A stretch of DNA of 40,165 nt from an uncultured Prevotella sp. (GCA_905235835.1 CAJONQ010000004.1:1-40165), one strand, 5' to 3'. Positions 24,213 to 34,156 are shown, numbered from the stretch's first letter. Numbers and translations are program-made. The notes: generated by a model from the letters alone, not told the origin.

Positions 24213-25487
24213 ATGTTATACTATCTGTTTAGATTCTTAGAGCAATTCAACATACCAGGTGCACATATCTGGTCGTATATCTCTTTCCGCGCTTTGCTGG
24301 CATTGATTCTCTCATTGATCATCTCTGCTTGGTTCGGAGAGCGGTTTATTAAATGGATGAAGCATCGCAATATCTCCGAGACTGCTCGTGACGTGAGCAT
24401 TGACCCCTTTGGGATAGAGAAGAAAGGTGTTCCCACGATGGGTGGCATCATCATCATAGTCTCCATCCTTATCCCCATCCTCTTATTAGGTCGTATGCGT
24501 AACATCTATCTGATATTGATGATTATCACGACGGTATGGCTGGGCTTCCTGGGATTTATGGATGACTATATCAAGATCTTCAAGAAGAACAAGGACGGAT
24601 TAAAGGGAAAATACAAGATTATCGGACAGGTGTCTATCGGTTTTATTGTCGGCTTGACCTTATGGCTTAGTCCTGATGCCGTCGTCCGTGAGAATATCAC
24701 AGTACCCCAGCAGAACCAACAGGAGATTGTCGTCAAGCACAAGGCGGAAGACGTGAAATCGCTCCAGACGACCATCCCATTCATCAAGAACCATAATTTG
24801 AACTACTCAGATGTGATGTCGTTCTGTGGGAAATACAAAGTAGCGGCAGGATGGGTTCTCTTCGTCCTGATGACCATATTCGTGGTGACTGCTGTCAGCA
24901 ATGGCGCCAACCTGAACGACGGCATGGACGGTATGTGTGCAGGAAACTCCGCCATCATAGGAGTCGGTTTGATGATATTTGCCTATGTCAGCAGCCATAT
25001 TGTCTATGCAGCCTATTTTGATATCATGTATATCCCTGGCTCACAGGAGTTGGTAGTGTTCCTCAGTTCCTTTATCGGTGCGATGATAGGCTTTCTCTGG
25101 TACAACGCCTATCCTGCCCAGGTATTTATGGGTGATACAGGCTCGCTGACCATTGGAGGAATCATTGGGGTATGTGCTGTCATCGTCCACAAAGAACTCT
25201 TACTCCCAGTCCTTTGTGGTATCTTCTTCATCGAGAGTCTGAGTGTGATTATACAGACCCAGTGGTTCAAGATACAGAAACGAAAGGGAAAGCGTGTAAG
25301 GGTGTTCCGGGCCACCCCTATCCACGACACCTTCCGTCGTTTAGACTCCCAACTAGACCAGACAAGTACGTATCTCCTCAAAGGATGGCCTCACAGACCT
25401 TTCCATGAGTCGAAAATCACCATCCGTTTCTGGATTACGACCATTATATTAGTAGCAATAACCATTATAACGTTGAAAGTAAGATGA
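24213..25487 (+). CDS. mraY: Phospho-MurNAc-pentapeptide transferase MraY
   Basis: 424 residues, about 60 more than the E. coli enzyme. A polytopic inner-membrane protein that transfers phospho-MurNAc-pentapeptide to undecaprenyl phosphate, making lipid I. Motifs: KKGVPTMGG (70-78), the Asp pair in GFMDDYIK (Asp117-Asp118), SNGANLNDGMDG (about 229-240), and MGDTGSLTIGG (about 306-316). Extra length includes a hydrophilic loop rich in Gln, Lys and Glu (about 165-195), a feature of Bacteroidota MraY. Its TGA overlaps the murD ATG (ATGA). Confidence 0.97.
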   Translation: MLYYLFRFLEQFNIPGAHIWSYISFRALLALILSLIISAWFGERFIKWMKHRNISETARDVSIDPFGIEKKGVPTMGGIIIIVSILIPILLLGRMRNIYLILMIITTVWLGFLGFMDDYIKIFKKNKDGLKGKYKIIGQVSIGFIVGLTLWLSPDAVVRENITVPQQNQQEIVVKHKAEDVKSLQTTIPFIKNHNLNYSDVMSFCGKYKVAAGWVLFVLMTIFVVTAVSNGANLNDGMDGMCAGNSAIIGVGLMIFAYVSSHIVYAAYFDIMYIPGSQELVVFLSSFIGAMIGFLWYNAYPAQVFMGDTGSLTIGGIIGVCAVIVHKELLLPVLCGIFFIESLSVIIQTQWFKIQKRKGKRVRVFRATPIHDTFRRLDSQLDQTSTYLLKGWPHRPFHESKITIRFWITTIILVAITIITLKVR

Positions 25488-26815
25488 GCAGGATTGTCAT
25501 ATTAGGAGCAGGAGAAAGCGGAGCTGGTGCAGCCGTCCTCGCCAAGAAAGAAGGCTTCGAAGTGTTTGTCAGTGACATGTCGAAAATCAATGAGAAATAC
25601 AAGAATCTGATGGACTCCCGTCATATCGAGTGGGAAGAGGGTCAGCACTCAGAAGAGAAGATTCTCAATGCCGACGAGATTATCAAGAGTCCTGGTATCC
25701 CCGATACAGCTCCTATGATTATGAGAATCAAGGAGAAGGGCATCCATATCATCAGCGAGATAGAGTTCGCCAGTCGTTATACCAACTCCAAGATGGTGTG
25801 TATCACCGGTTCTAATGGAAAGACGACGACGACGAGTCTTATCTATCATATTTTCAAAGAGGCAGGATATGACGCAGGACTTGCCGGTAACATTGGCAAC
25901 TCCCTCGCCCTACAGGTTGCAGAGGACCCACACGAATACTACATCATTGAGCTCAGCTCTTTCCAATTGGATAATATGTATGACTTCCGTGCAAATATAG
26001 CTATCTTGCTAAATATCACACCCGACCATCTCGACCGCTATGATTTCTGCATGCAGAATTACGTAGATGCCAAGATGCGTATCATCCAGAACCAGACACC
26101 TAACGATGCCTTTATCTACTGGAATGACGACCCCATCATCAAGAAGGAGTTGGAGAAATACCATATCCAAGCCATCCAGTATCCCTTCTCTGAGTTGAAA
26201 GAGAAAGGTAGCATCGGATATATCGAGGAAGGACAGTATAAGATTGAGAAGCCTGAGCCATTCAATATGGAACAGGAGGCACTCAGCCTGACTGGCAAGC
26301 ATAATATCTACAACTCCCTTGCCGCTGGTATCGCTACCAACATTGCCGGTATCAAGAAAGAGGTCATCCGTAAGTCATTAAGCGACTTCCCTGGTGTGGA
26401 GCATCGCTTGGAGAAAGTCTGCATGGTCCGTGGTGTCCAATATATCAACGACTCCAAAGCCACGAACGTGGATGCCTGCTGGTATGCGTTAGAGTCGATG
26501 AAGACCAAGACCATCCTTATTATCGGTGGTAAGGACAAGGGCAACGATTATGATCCCATCAAACCACTGGTGAAGGAGAAATGTGCGGGACTGGTGTATC
26601 TGGGTGCTGACAATCAGAAATTACATGACAATTTCGACGGCATGGGGATTCCTGTGAGGGACACCCATTCCATGAAGGAGTGCATAAAGGCATGCTACGA
26701 GCTTGCCGAGCCTGGTATGACGGTCCTGCTGAGTCCTTGTTGTGCGTCTTTCGACCTCTTCAAAAATATGGAAGACCGTGGTGAGCAATTCAAAGAATTA
26801 GCAAGAAATCTATAA
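25484..26815 (+). CDS. murD: UDP-MurNAc-L-alanine:D-glutamate ligase MurD
   Basis: 443 residues. A Mur ligase that adds D-Glu in the cytoplasm. N-terminal Rossmann-like VILGAGESGAGAAVLA (5-20), P-loop GSNGKTT (109-115), central ELSSFQLDNM and LNITPDHLDRY, and C-terminal INDSKATNVDA. Start overlaps the mraY stop by 4 bp (ATGA), so translation is probably coupled; ftsW starts 2 bp after its stop. Confidence 0.97.
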   Translation: MSRIVILGAGESGAGAAVLAKKEGFEVFVSDMSKINEKYKNLMDSRHIEWEEGQHSEEKILNADEIIKSPGIPDTAPMIMRIKEKGIHIISEIEFASRYTNSKMVCITGSNGKTTTTSLIYHIFKEAGYDAGLAGNIGNSLALQVAEDPHEYYIIELSSFQLDNMYDFRANIAILLNITPDHLDRYDFCMQNYVDAKMRIIQNQTPNDAFIYWNDDPIIKKELEKYHIQAIQYPFSELKEKGSIGYIEEGQYKIEKPEPFNMEQEALSLTGKHNIYNSLAAGIATNIAGIKKEVIRKSLSDFPGVEHRLEKVCMVRGVQYINDSKATNVDACWYALESMKTKTILIIGGKDKGNDYDPIKPLVKEKCAGLVYLGADNQKLHDNFDGMGIPVRDTHSMKECIKACYELAEPGMTVLLSPCCASFDLFKNMEDRGEQFKELARNL

Positions 26816-26817
26816 AT

Positions 26818-28059
26818 ATGAATAAGAAGATAGGCAATATTTTCAAGGGAGACAAAGTCATCTGGATGGTGTTCTTCTTTCTCTGTATGATCAGTATCGT
26901 GGAGGTATTCTCTGCCTCCAGTAACCTGACCTACAAGAGTCAGAACTACATCGGACCTATTATTTACCATGCAGGAACCATTGCTTTTGGTGTCCTTGTG
27001 GCTGTCATCACGTTGAACATCCCTTGCAGGTTCTTTAAGTTGATGACCCCCTTCCTCTTGCTTATCACTGCCATCACCCTGCTATGGGTACTGATTGGCG
27101 GACAGACCATCAATGGCGCCAACCGCGTCATCTCCTTGTTTGGTTTCACTTTCCAACCCTCCGAGATAGCCAAAGGCACTATCGTTTTGACAACAGCCCA
27201 GATTCTCAGTGCTATGCAACGAGAGAACGGAGCTGATAAAAAAGCCTTCAAATGGATTCTGTGGATCACGATTCCCACCTGTTTCCTCATCGGACTGGAG
27301 AACCTCTCTACGGCAGCCTTGCTGTTTGTGGTCGTCATCTTGATGATGTTCATCGGACTGGTACCTTTCAGACAACTTGGTAAACTGATCGGTATATTGG
27401 CATTCCTTGTCGTCCTTGCCATCTCCATGGTGATGCTGGTAGGTCATGACACCACAGGAGAGGAAGTCGCCAAGACAGAACAGACCGACCAACCAAAGAA
27501 GAAGAACAAGCTGGAAAAGATGCTCCACCGTGCGGACACCTGGAAGGGACGAATCCTTAAATTCGGGAAGGATGATGTCACACCACAAGAGTACGACCTC
27601 GACAAGGACGCACAGGTGGCACATGCTAATATCGCCATCGTCTCCAGCAACATCATCGGAAAAGGTCCTGGTAAGTCTGTGGAGCGTGACTTCCTGTCAC
27701 AGGCGTTCTCCGACTTCATCTATGCCATTGTCATTGAGGAGTTAGGAATCATAGGAGCCGCCTCCGTGATATTCTTATATATCATCCTGCTTTATCGTGC
27801 GGCACGTATCGCGAGCCGCTGCGAGAACAACTTCCCTGCCTTCCTCGTCATGGGACTCGCTTTACTGTTGGTGATACAGGCTGCTTTCAACATGATGGTG
27901 GCTGTAGGACTGGCTCCAGTCACTGGTCAGCCCCTGCCGTTGATCTCCAAGGGAGGAACCTCTACCATCATCAATTGTGCCTATGTCGGCACCATATTGA
28001 GCATCAGTCGCTCAGCGAAAATGAAGAAAGAGCCCGAAGCGGTAAAAAATATCGGGTAA
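26818..28059 (+). CDS. ftsW: Septal peptidoglycan glycosyltransferase FtsW (SEDS family)
   Basis: 413 residues, about ten membrane helices. SEDS proteins polymerise lipid II into glycan strands; FtsW works with FtsI at the septum. Family marks: FGFTFQPSEIAKG (about 111-123), IGKGPGKS before SQAFSDFIYAIVIEELGIIG (about 294-313), and the C-terminal LPLISKGGTSTI (about 378-389). A hydrophilic Lys/Glu-rich loop of about 60 residues (around 210-270) is longer than in E. coli FtsW. It starts 2 bp after murD and is followed by a 59-bp gap with a possible promoter before murG. Confidence 0.96.
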   Translation: MNKKIGNIFKGDKVIWMVFFFLCMISIVEVFSASSNLTYKSQNYIGPIIYHAGTIAFGVLVAVITLNIPCRFFKLMTPFLLLITAITLLWVLIGGQTINGANRVISLFGFTFQPSEIAKGTIVLTTAQILSAMQRENGADKKAFKWILWITIPTCFLIGLENLSTAALLFVVVILMMFIGLVPFRQLGKLIGILAFLVVLAISMVMLVGHDTTGEEVAKTEQTDQPKKKNKLEKMLHRADTWKGRILKFGKDDVTPQEYDLDKDAQVAHANIAIVSSNIIGKGPGKSVERDFLSQAFSDFIYAIVIEELGIIGAASVIFLYIILLYRAARIASRCENNFPAFLVMGLALLLVIQAAFNMMVAVGLAPVTGQPLPLISKGGTSTIINCAYVGTILSISRSAKMKKEPEAVKNIG

Positions 28060-28085
28060 CATTCGCTAAAAAGAAATTTAATTCG

Positions 28086-28093
28086 TAATTTTG
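28086..28093 (+). promoter_or_regulatory. Possible internal promoter before murG
   Basis: TAATTTTG fits TAnnTTTG in the widest gap of the dcw cluster (59 bp between ftsW and murG). The expected -33 position carries TTCG rather than TTTG, so this is a weak candidate for extra transcription of murG through ftsZ. Confidence 0.4.
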
Positions 28094-28118
28094 CAGAGTA
28101 CTATATATAATAAGGTAT

Positions 28119-29234
28119 ATGAACAACGATTTAAGGGTTATCATCAGTGGTGGCGGTACAGGTGGGCACATCTTCCCAGCCGTATCTATCGCCAATGCCA
28201 TCAGGGAGTTACGCCCTGATGCCAAGATTCTCTTTGTGGGCGCATTAGGTCGCATGGAGATGCAACGTGTACCTGCTGCTGGTTACGAGATAAAAGGGTT
28301 GCCAATCTGTGGTTTCGACCGTAAGAATCTCTTCAAGAACATCGTTGTACTCTTTAAGATTTGGAAAAGTCAGCAGATGGCGAAGAAAATCATCAAGGAC
28401 TTCCAGCCACAGGTAGCTATTGGTGTGGGTGGCTATGCCAGTGGTCCTACGCTCAACAAAGCAGCCTCGATGGGTATCCCTTGTCTGATACAGGAACAGA
28501 ACTCCTATGCGGGAGTTACCAATAAACTGTTGGCAAAGAAAGCCGAGAAGATCTGTGTCGCCTACGACGGTATGGAGCGTTTCTTCCCTGCCGACAAGAT
28601 TGTCAAGACGGGTAATCCTGTCCGTCAGTCGTTGTTGGAGACGACAGCCTCTCGTGAGGATGCCGTCCGTTCTTTCGGTCTTGACCCCAATAAGAAGACC
28701 ATTCTCTTGGTGGGTGGCAGCTTAGGAGCCAGAACCATCAACGAGAGTGTCATGCAGCACCTTGACCTCGTTCGTCAGAGCGACGTACAGTTTGTATGGC
28801 AGACGGGTAAATACTACCACGACCAGATCATGGAGCAGTTAGAGAAGGAAGGAAAGCCCGACAACTTGATTGTCACCGACTTCATCAGTGACATGGGAGC
28901 TGCCTATAAGGCTGCCGACCTCGCCATCAGCCGTGCTGGTGCCAGCAGCATCTCCGAGTTCTGTCTGATAGGCAAGCCCGTCATCCTGGTACCCAGTCCT
29001 AATGTAGCAGAAGACCACCAGACGAAGAATGCCATGGCATTGGTCAATGTCAATGCCGCCCTTTATGTGAAAGACAGTGAGGCACCCGCCCAGCTGTTGG
29101 CATTGGCTGTTGAGACGGTCAACGACCATGCGAGATTAGAGTCATTGAAAGAGAACATCCTCAAACTGGCACTGCCCGACTCAGCAGCCATCATCGCCAA
29201 AGAGGTCATTAGATTAGCAAGCAATGGAGATTAA
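28119..29234 (+). CDS. murG: Undecaprenyldiphospho-muramoylpentapeptide GlcNAc-transferase MurG
   Basis: 371 residues, a GT-B glycosyltransferase on the inner face of the membrane. It adds GlcNAc to lipid I to make lipid II. Motifs: GGGTGGHIFPA (11-21), GVGGYASGP (about 105-113), QEQNSYAGVTNKLL (about 127-140), GNPVR (about 167-171), and the UDP-GlcNAc-binding SRAGASSISEF (about 270-280). Its 3' end overlaps murC by 11 bp. Confidence 0.97.
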   Translation: MNNDLRVIISGGGTGGHIFPAVSIANAIRELRPDAKILFVGALGRMEMQRVPAAGYEIKGLPICGFDRKNLFKNIVVLFKIWKSQQMAKKIIKDFQPQVAIGVGGYASGPTLNKAASMGIPCLIQEQNSYAGVTNKLLAKKAEKICVAYDGMERFFPADKIVKTGNPVRQSLLETTASREDAVRSFGLDPNKKTILLVGGSLGARTINESVMQHLDLVRQSDVQFVWQTGKYYHDQIMEQLEKEGKPDNLIVTDFISDMGAAYKAADLAISRAGASSISEFCLIGKPVILVPSPNVAEDHQTKNAMALVNVNAALYVKDSEAPAQLLALAVETVNDHARLESLKENILKLALPDSAAIIAKEVIRLASNGD

Positions 29235-30600
29235 AGATATCAAAGCCGTTTATTTCGTAGGTGCCGGTGGCATCGGAATGAGTGCCATCGCCCGCTATTT
29301 CATCGGTCGTGGACTGGTGGCCGCTGGTTATGACAAGACACCCAGTGACCTCACCCGTCAGTTGGAGAAAGAGGGAATGCTGATACACTATGAGGAGAAT
29401 ATCAACGAGATTCCCGAGGCTTGTCTGCAACCGGCTTCCTGTCTCGTCATCTACACCCCAGCTATCCCTGAAGAGCATCAGGAGCTGCAGTATTTCCGAC
29501 AGAATGGTTTTGAGATTCAGAAACGAGCACAGGTGTTAGGCACCCTGACCCGTCAGCATAAGGGACTCTGTGTCGCTGGTACCCATGGTAAGACGACAAC
29601 CTCTACGATGTGTGCCCATATCATGCACCTGAGTCATCTCGACTGCAACGCCTTCTTGGGAGGTATCTCCAAGAACTATAGTACGAACTATATCCTCTCC
29701 GACTCTGACTATGTGGTGATCGAGGCGGATGAGTTTGACCGCTCCTTCCACTGGCTGCGCCCCTGGATGACTGTCATTACGGCGACAGACCCCGACCATC
29801 TGGATATCTATGGCACGAAAGAGGCTTATCTGGAGAGTTTCCGTCATTATACGGAGCTTATCCAACTGGGGGGTGCCCTGATCATCCATCGTGACTTGGA
29901 GATGAAGGAGAACCTACAGGCTGGTGTCAAACGATACGACTATGCGCTCCATGAGGGCGACTTCCATGCGGAGAATATCCGTATCGAGGATGGTGAGATA
30001 TCCTTCGACTTCATCTCTCCTATCGAGATCGTGAAGGGTATAGAACTGGGACAACCCGTTCCCATCAATATCGAGAACGGTATCGCTGCCATGGCAATGG
30101 CACAGCTTGCCGGCTGCACTGCCGACGAGTTGCGTCAGGGCATGAAGACCTTCGGAGGTGTCGACCGTCGTTTCGACTTCAAGTTGAAGAACGACAAGAT
30201 CGTGTTCCTCAGCGACTATGCCCACCACCCCAAGGAGATCTACCAGAGTGCCAAGAGTATTCGTGAGCTTTATCGCCATCGTAAGATCACGGCAATCTTC
30301 CAGCCTCACCTGTATACCCGCACTCGTGACTTCTACAAAGACTTCGCGGAGGCACTGAGTCAACTCGACGAGGTGATCCTCACAGAGATATACCCAGCCC
30401 GTGAGCTTCCCATCGAGGGAGTGACCTCCGAACTGATTTATAACAACCTGCGCCCAGGTATTGAGAAACAGATCATCCATAAGGATGATGTCCTCCAACT
30501 GGTGAAGGAGCGCGACTTTGACGTACTTATCGTATTAGGAGCTGGCGACCTCGACAATCAGGTACCGCAAATCACAGAAATATTAAAGAACAAGCAATAG
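29224..30600 (+). CDS. murC: UDP-N-acetylmuramate:L-alanine ligase MurC
   Basis: 458 residues. It adds L-Ala to UDP-MurNAc, the first peptide step. N-terminal nucleotide fold FVGAGGIGMSAIAR (11-24), P-loop GTHGKTT (119-125), VIEADEFDRSF (about 169-179), ITATDPDHLDIYG (about 189-201), and YAHHPKEI (about 331-338) plus FQPHLYTRT near the C-terminus. It overlaps murG by 11 bp and is 4 bp before ftsQ. Confidence 0.97.
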   Translation: MEIKDIKAVYFVGAGGIGMSAIARYFIGRGLVAAGYDKTPSDLTRQLEKEGMLIHYEENINEIPEACLQPASCLVIYTPAIPEEHQELQYFRQNGFEIQKRAQVLGTLTRQHKGLCVAGTHGKTTTSTMCAHIMHLSHLDCNAFLGGISKNYSTNYILSDSDYVVIEADEFDRSFHWLRPWMTVITATDPDHLDIYGTKEAYLESFRHYTELIQLGGALIIHRDLEMKENLQAGVKRYDYALHEGDFHAENIRIEDGEISFDFISPIEIVKGIELGQPVPINIENGIAAMAMAQLAGCTADELRQGMKTFGGVDRRFDFKLKNDKIVFLSDYAHHPKEIYQSAKSIRELYRHRKITAIFQPHLYTRTRDFYKDFAEALSQLDEVILTEIYPARELPIEGVTSELIYNNLRPGIEKQIIHKDDVLQLVKERDFDVLIVLGAGDLDNQVPQITEILKNKQ

Positions 30601-30604
30601 GCCA

Positions 30605-31354
30605 ATGACCCTCAACTGGAAGAAATCGATATTCATCCTGATAGACATCATCCTTGCCGTCTATCTGCTCCTTGCCATCACGGCACTCAACCAGCCTGAT
30701 GACCAGAAGTCGGTATGCACACAGGTGGATATCCATATCGAGGATGGGAATGTTGAGGGATTCCTCGGAGACATGGAGATCAAGGAGCAGCTTCAACGGG
30801 CGAAGATCTATCCGCAAGGACAACCGATGAAGCAGATTAACGTCCGTAAGATAGAGGAGACGATTCGACAGAACCCCTTCGTCGAGACGGCAGAGTGCTT
30901 CAAGACACAAGGTGGACATGTGAAGGTGATCCTCACCCAGCGTCTCCCCGTCGTACGTGTCAAGGCAGACAATGGGGACGACTATTATGTGGACATGCAT
31001 GGTGAGATCATGCCTAACACCCGTTATACCAGCGACTTGGTGATTGCCACAGGACATATCAATCGTCCTTATGCCCAGAAGAAACTGGCTTATCTTGGCA
31101 ATTTCGTCACCACGAACCCGTTCTGGCACTCTCAGGTGGAGCAGCTCAACGTCCTTGAGGACGGCACGGTGGAGATGGTACCTCGCATTGGCGACCATAT
31201 CGTCTATCTGGGCAGTATCTCCAATATCCCCCAGAAGTTCGACCGTCTGGAGAAATTCTACCGTTACGGACTGAGTGTGGCAGGCTGGAACAAATACTCC
31301 TATATCAATATGGAGTTCGACAACCAGATTATCTGTAAGAAGAGAAGAAAATAA
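30605..31354 (+). CDS. ftsQ: Cell division protein FtsQ/DivIB
   Basis: 249 residues with one N-terminal membrane helix (about 8-27). A POTRA-like region follows (VEGFLGDMEIKEQLQ through VRKIEETIRQNPFVETAECF, about 50-100), then the beta domain VKVILTQRLPVVRV...YYVDMHGEIMP (about 106-138). FtsQ recruits the FtsL/FtsB-type proteins to the septum. Sequence is divergent but position between murC and ftsA is diagnostic. 4 bp after murC and 23 bp before ftsA. Confidence 0.92.
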   Translation: MTLNWKKSIFILIDIILAVYLLLAITALNQPDDQKSVCTQVDIHIEDGNVEGFLGDMEIKEQLQRAKIYPQGQPMKQINVRKIEETIRQNPFVETAECFKTQGGHVKVILTQRLPVVRVKADNGDDYYVDMHGEIMPNTRYTSDLVIATGHINRPYAQKKLAYLGNFVTTNPFWHSQVEQLNVLEDGTVEMVPRIGDHIVYLGSISNIPQKFDRLEKFYRYGLSVAGWNKYSYINMEFDNQIICKKRRK

Positions 31355-31377
31355 GGAATAAAAATATAGAAATAAAG

Positions 31378-32829
31378 ATGCCAAAAGAATTTATCGTTGC
31401 TATCGAACTGGGGTCATCCAAGATGACAGGTATCGCAGGAAAGAAGAACCTTGACGGCAGTATCCAGGTACTCGCCGTGGTAAAGGAGGAGTCCTCCTCA
31501 TTCATCCGTAAGGGTTATGTGTACAACATCGACAAGACCGCTCAGTGTCTGGCGACTATCGTCAGCAAACTGGAGAAACAGCTCAAGACATCCATCACAC
31601 AGGTATATGTCGGAGTCGGTGGTCAGTCAATACGCTCTGTTCGTAATGTCATCTCCAAAGAATTACCTGTTGACACGGTAGTCACTCAGGACATGGTCAT
31701 TGAACTGATGGACGCCAACCGTAACATGAAATACCCCGATCAGGAGATTCTCGACGCCGCTGTCCAGGAATACAAGGTCGACTCCCAGTATCAGCTGGAC
31801 CCAGTAGGTATCCAGTGCAACCATATCGAGGGTAACTTCCTGAACATTCTGCAGCGTAAGGCATTCTATAAGAACCTCAACATGTGTTTTGAGGCTGCCA
31901 ACATCAATGTGGCAGAGATGTATCTCGCACCGCTGGCACTCGCTGACAGCGTGCTCACCGAGACAGAGAAACGCTCTGGATGTGCCTTGATAGACTTAGG
32001 TGCCGACACGACGACGGTCAGCGTGTACTCCAAGAACGTGCTGCGCCACCTCGCTGTCATCCCTCTGGGAGGTAACAACATCACCAAGGATATCGCTTCC
32101 TTGCAGATGGAGGAGCGTGACGCTGAGAAGATGAAAATCAAATATGCGTCAGCCTATACCGACAATAACGATATCGACAACAACCTGAAATACCCTATCG
32201 ACCAAGACCGTCAGGTGGAGAGCCGTAAGTTCGTGGAGATCGTAGAGGGTCGTCTGGAGGAGATCATTGCCAACGCATGGTGTCAGGTTCCCGAGGAGTT
32301 GTGCGACAAACTGCTGGGTGGTATCATCCTCACGGGTGGTGGCTCCAACATGAAAATGATAGAGAAGGCTTTCGCCAACTATACCCATATCGAGAAGATC
32401 CGTACGGCGAAGTTCGTCACACAGACCATCGTATCGAACCTGCCCGACATCACGGCAAAGAACGGACAGATGAACACGGTCTTAGGACTCCTTGCCAAGG
32501 GAGACATCAACTGTGCCGGACAGGAGATAGACCCCAATGGCGACCTTTTCAGACAGCCCCAGCAACAGCCTGCAGAGAACATCCTCGACCAGCGCAAGGC
32601 TCGTCAGGCTGTGGAGACCCCCGCTGGTGTCGTCCGTACCCGTGAGGAGGTGCTCCGTGCCGAGGAGGAGGCTCGTCAGAAGAAAGAGGACGAAGAGCGT
32701 ATAGCTCGTGAGAAAGCTGAGGAGGAAGCCCGTCTGGAGGCAGAGCGTCGCAAGGAGAACAGTGCGTTCACCAAGATGGGACGCTGGCTGAAGAAGTTCG
32801 GACAAGAGATTATCAAGGAAGAAGATTAA
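31378..32829 (+). CDS. ftsA: Cell division protein FtsA with charged helical extension
   Basis: 483 residues, some 60 longer than E. coli FtsA. Actin-like ATPase that anchors FtsZ to the membrane. Actin-fold signatures: AIELGSSKMTGIAG (8-21), ALIDLGADTTTVSVY (about 202-216), and the adenosine motif GGIILTGGGSNM (about 315-326). The extra length is a highly charged Glu/Arg/Lys helix (about 420-458, EEVLRAEEEARQKKEDEERI and on). It ends in an amphipathic tail (SAFTKMGRWLKKFGQEIIKE, 462-481) that fits the membrane-targeting helix. 16 bp before ftsZ. Confidence 0.96.
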   Translation: MPKEFIVAIELGSSKMTGIAGKKNLDGSIQVLAVVKEESSSFIRKGYVYNIDKTAQCLATIVSKLEKQLKTSITQVYVGVGGQSIRSVRNVISKELPVDTVVTQDMVIELMDANRNMKYPDQEILDAAVQEYKVDSQYQLDPVGIQCNHIEGNFLNILQRKAFYKNLNMCFEAANINVAEMYLAPLALADSVLTETEKRSGCALIDLGADTTTVSVYSKNVLRHLAVIPLGGNNITKDIASLQMEERDAEKMKIKYASAYTDNNDIDNNLKYPIDQDRQVESRKFVEIVEGRLEEIIANAWCQVPEELCDKLLGGIILTGGGSNMKMIEKAFANYTHIEKIRTAKFVTQTIVSNLPDITAKNGQMNTVLGLLAKGDINCAGQEIDPNGDLFRQPQQQPAENILDQRKARQAVETPAGVVRTREEVLRAEEEARQKKEDEERIAREKAEEEARLEAERRKENSAFTKMGRWLKKFGQEIIKEED

Positions 32830-32845
32830 CGAAAAAAGAAATAAT

Positions 32846-34156
32846 ATGGACAATTTACTGGATTTCGGTGCACCCGAAAAGGAGAACAGCATCATCAAGG
32901 TGATTGGTGTTGGCGGTGGTGGCGGTAATGCCGTCAACCACATGTATCGTGAGGGCATTCACGATGTGACCTTCGTGCTCTGTAATACCGATAACCAAGC
33001 ACTCAACGACTCCCCTGTCCCCGTTCATCTGCAACTGGGTAAGGAAGGACTGGGCGCCGGTAATAAGCCTGAACGTGCACGTGCTGCCGCCGAGGAGAGC
33101 CTTGAGGATATCAAGGCGATGCTGAGTGACGGTACCCGCATGACGTTCATCACTGCCGGTATGGGTGGTGGTACGGGCACTGGTGCCGCTCCTGTCATCG
33201 CCCGTGTCTCCAAGGAGATGGGCATCCTGACAGTAGGTATCGTCACCATCCCCTTCCGTTTCGAGGGTGACCGCAAGATAGACCAGGCACTGGATGGTGT
33301 CGAGGAGATGTCGAAGCATGTCGATGCTCTGCTGGTCATCAATAACGAGCGTTTACGTGAGATATACCCTGAGCTGTCGGTGCTCGACGCCTTCGGGAAG
33401 GCTGATGACACCCTGTCGGTGGCTGCTAAGTCTATCGCGGAGATCATCACCGTCCACGGACTCATCAACCTCGACTTCAACGATGTGAAGACGGTGCTGA
33501 AGGATGGCGGTGTCGCCATCATGTCAACAGGTTATGGCGAGGGTGAGGGTCGTGTGCGCAAAGCCATTGACGACGCCCTTAACTCCCCGTTGCTCAACGA
33601 CAATGACGTGTTCAACTCAAAGAAAATCCTGCTCAGCATCTCGTTTGCGGGCAATAAGGATGGCAAGGACTCCCTCATGATGGAGGAGATGAACGATATC
33701 AACGAGTTCATGGCGAAGTTCGGCGACTTCGAGATCAAGTGGGGACTCGCCACCGACCCCGAGTTAGGAAAGAAGGTGAAGGTGACCATCCTCGCTACTG
33801 GCTTCGGCATCGAGAATGTCGACGGTATGAACGGACACCTGAAGCGCCACACCCAAGAGGAGGCCACCCGTCTTGCGGAACAGCAGGAGCGTGAGGCAGA
33901 GCGTCAGGACCGTCGTAATCGCTACTATGGCAACGAGGGCAGCACGAAGCGTTACAAGCGCCGTCCGCATGTCTATGTGTTCCGTCCCGACGACCTCGAC
34001 AACGACGATGTCATCTCTGCCGTAGAGCAGACACCGACATATAAACGCACGAAGGAGATACTGGACAGTATCTACCATCAGGCAAGTGGTGACGAGCCGC
34101 TACAGACGGAAGAGCCCCCACAGGAGCCTGTACAGGGAACCATCGTTTTCTCATAA
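32846..34156 (+). CDS. ftsZ: Cell division protein FtsZ
   Basis: 436 residues. Tubulin-like GTPase that forms the division ring. GTP-binding loop GVGGGGGNAVN (21-31), tubulin signature GGGTGTG (107-113), and T7 loop NLDFNDV (208-214) with catalytic Asp residues 210 and 213. The globular core ends near 320. The linker is basic and Arg/Gln-rich (340-375). A short segment around TPTYKR (396-401) is the best candidate for the conserved C-terminal peptide that binds FtsA, followed by an acidic Pro/Glu tail. Last gene of the cluster; recO converges from the other strand 26 bp away. Confidence 0.98.
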   Translation: MDNLLDFGAPEKENSIIKVIGVGGGGGNAVNHMYREGIHDVTFVLCNTDNQALNDSPVPVHLQLGKEGLGAGNKPERARAAAEESLEDIKAMLSDGTRMTFITAGMGGGTGTGAAPVIARVSKEMGILTVGIVTIPFRFEGDRKIDQALDGVEEMSKHVDALLVINNERLREIYPELSVLDAFGKADDTLSVAAKSIAEIITVHGLINLDFNDVKTVLKDGGVAIMSTGYGEGEGRVRKAIDDALNSPLLNDNDVFNSKKILLSISFAGNKDGKDSLMMEEMNDINEFMAKFGDFEIKWGLATDPELGKKVKVTILATGFGIENVDGMNGHLKRHTQEEATRLAEQQEREAERQDRRNRYYGNEGSTKRYKRRPHVYVFRPDDLDNDDVISAVEQTPTYKRTKEILDSIYHQASGDEPLQTEEPPQEPVQGTIVFS

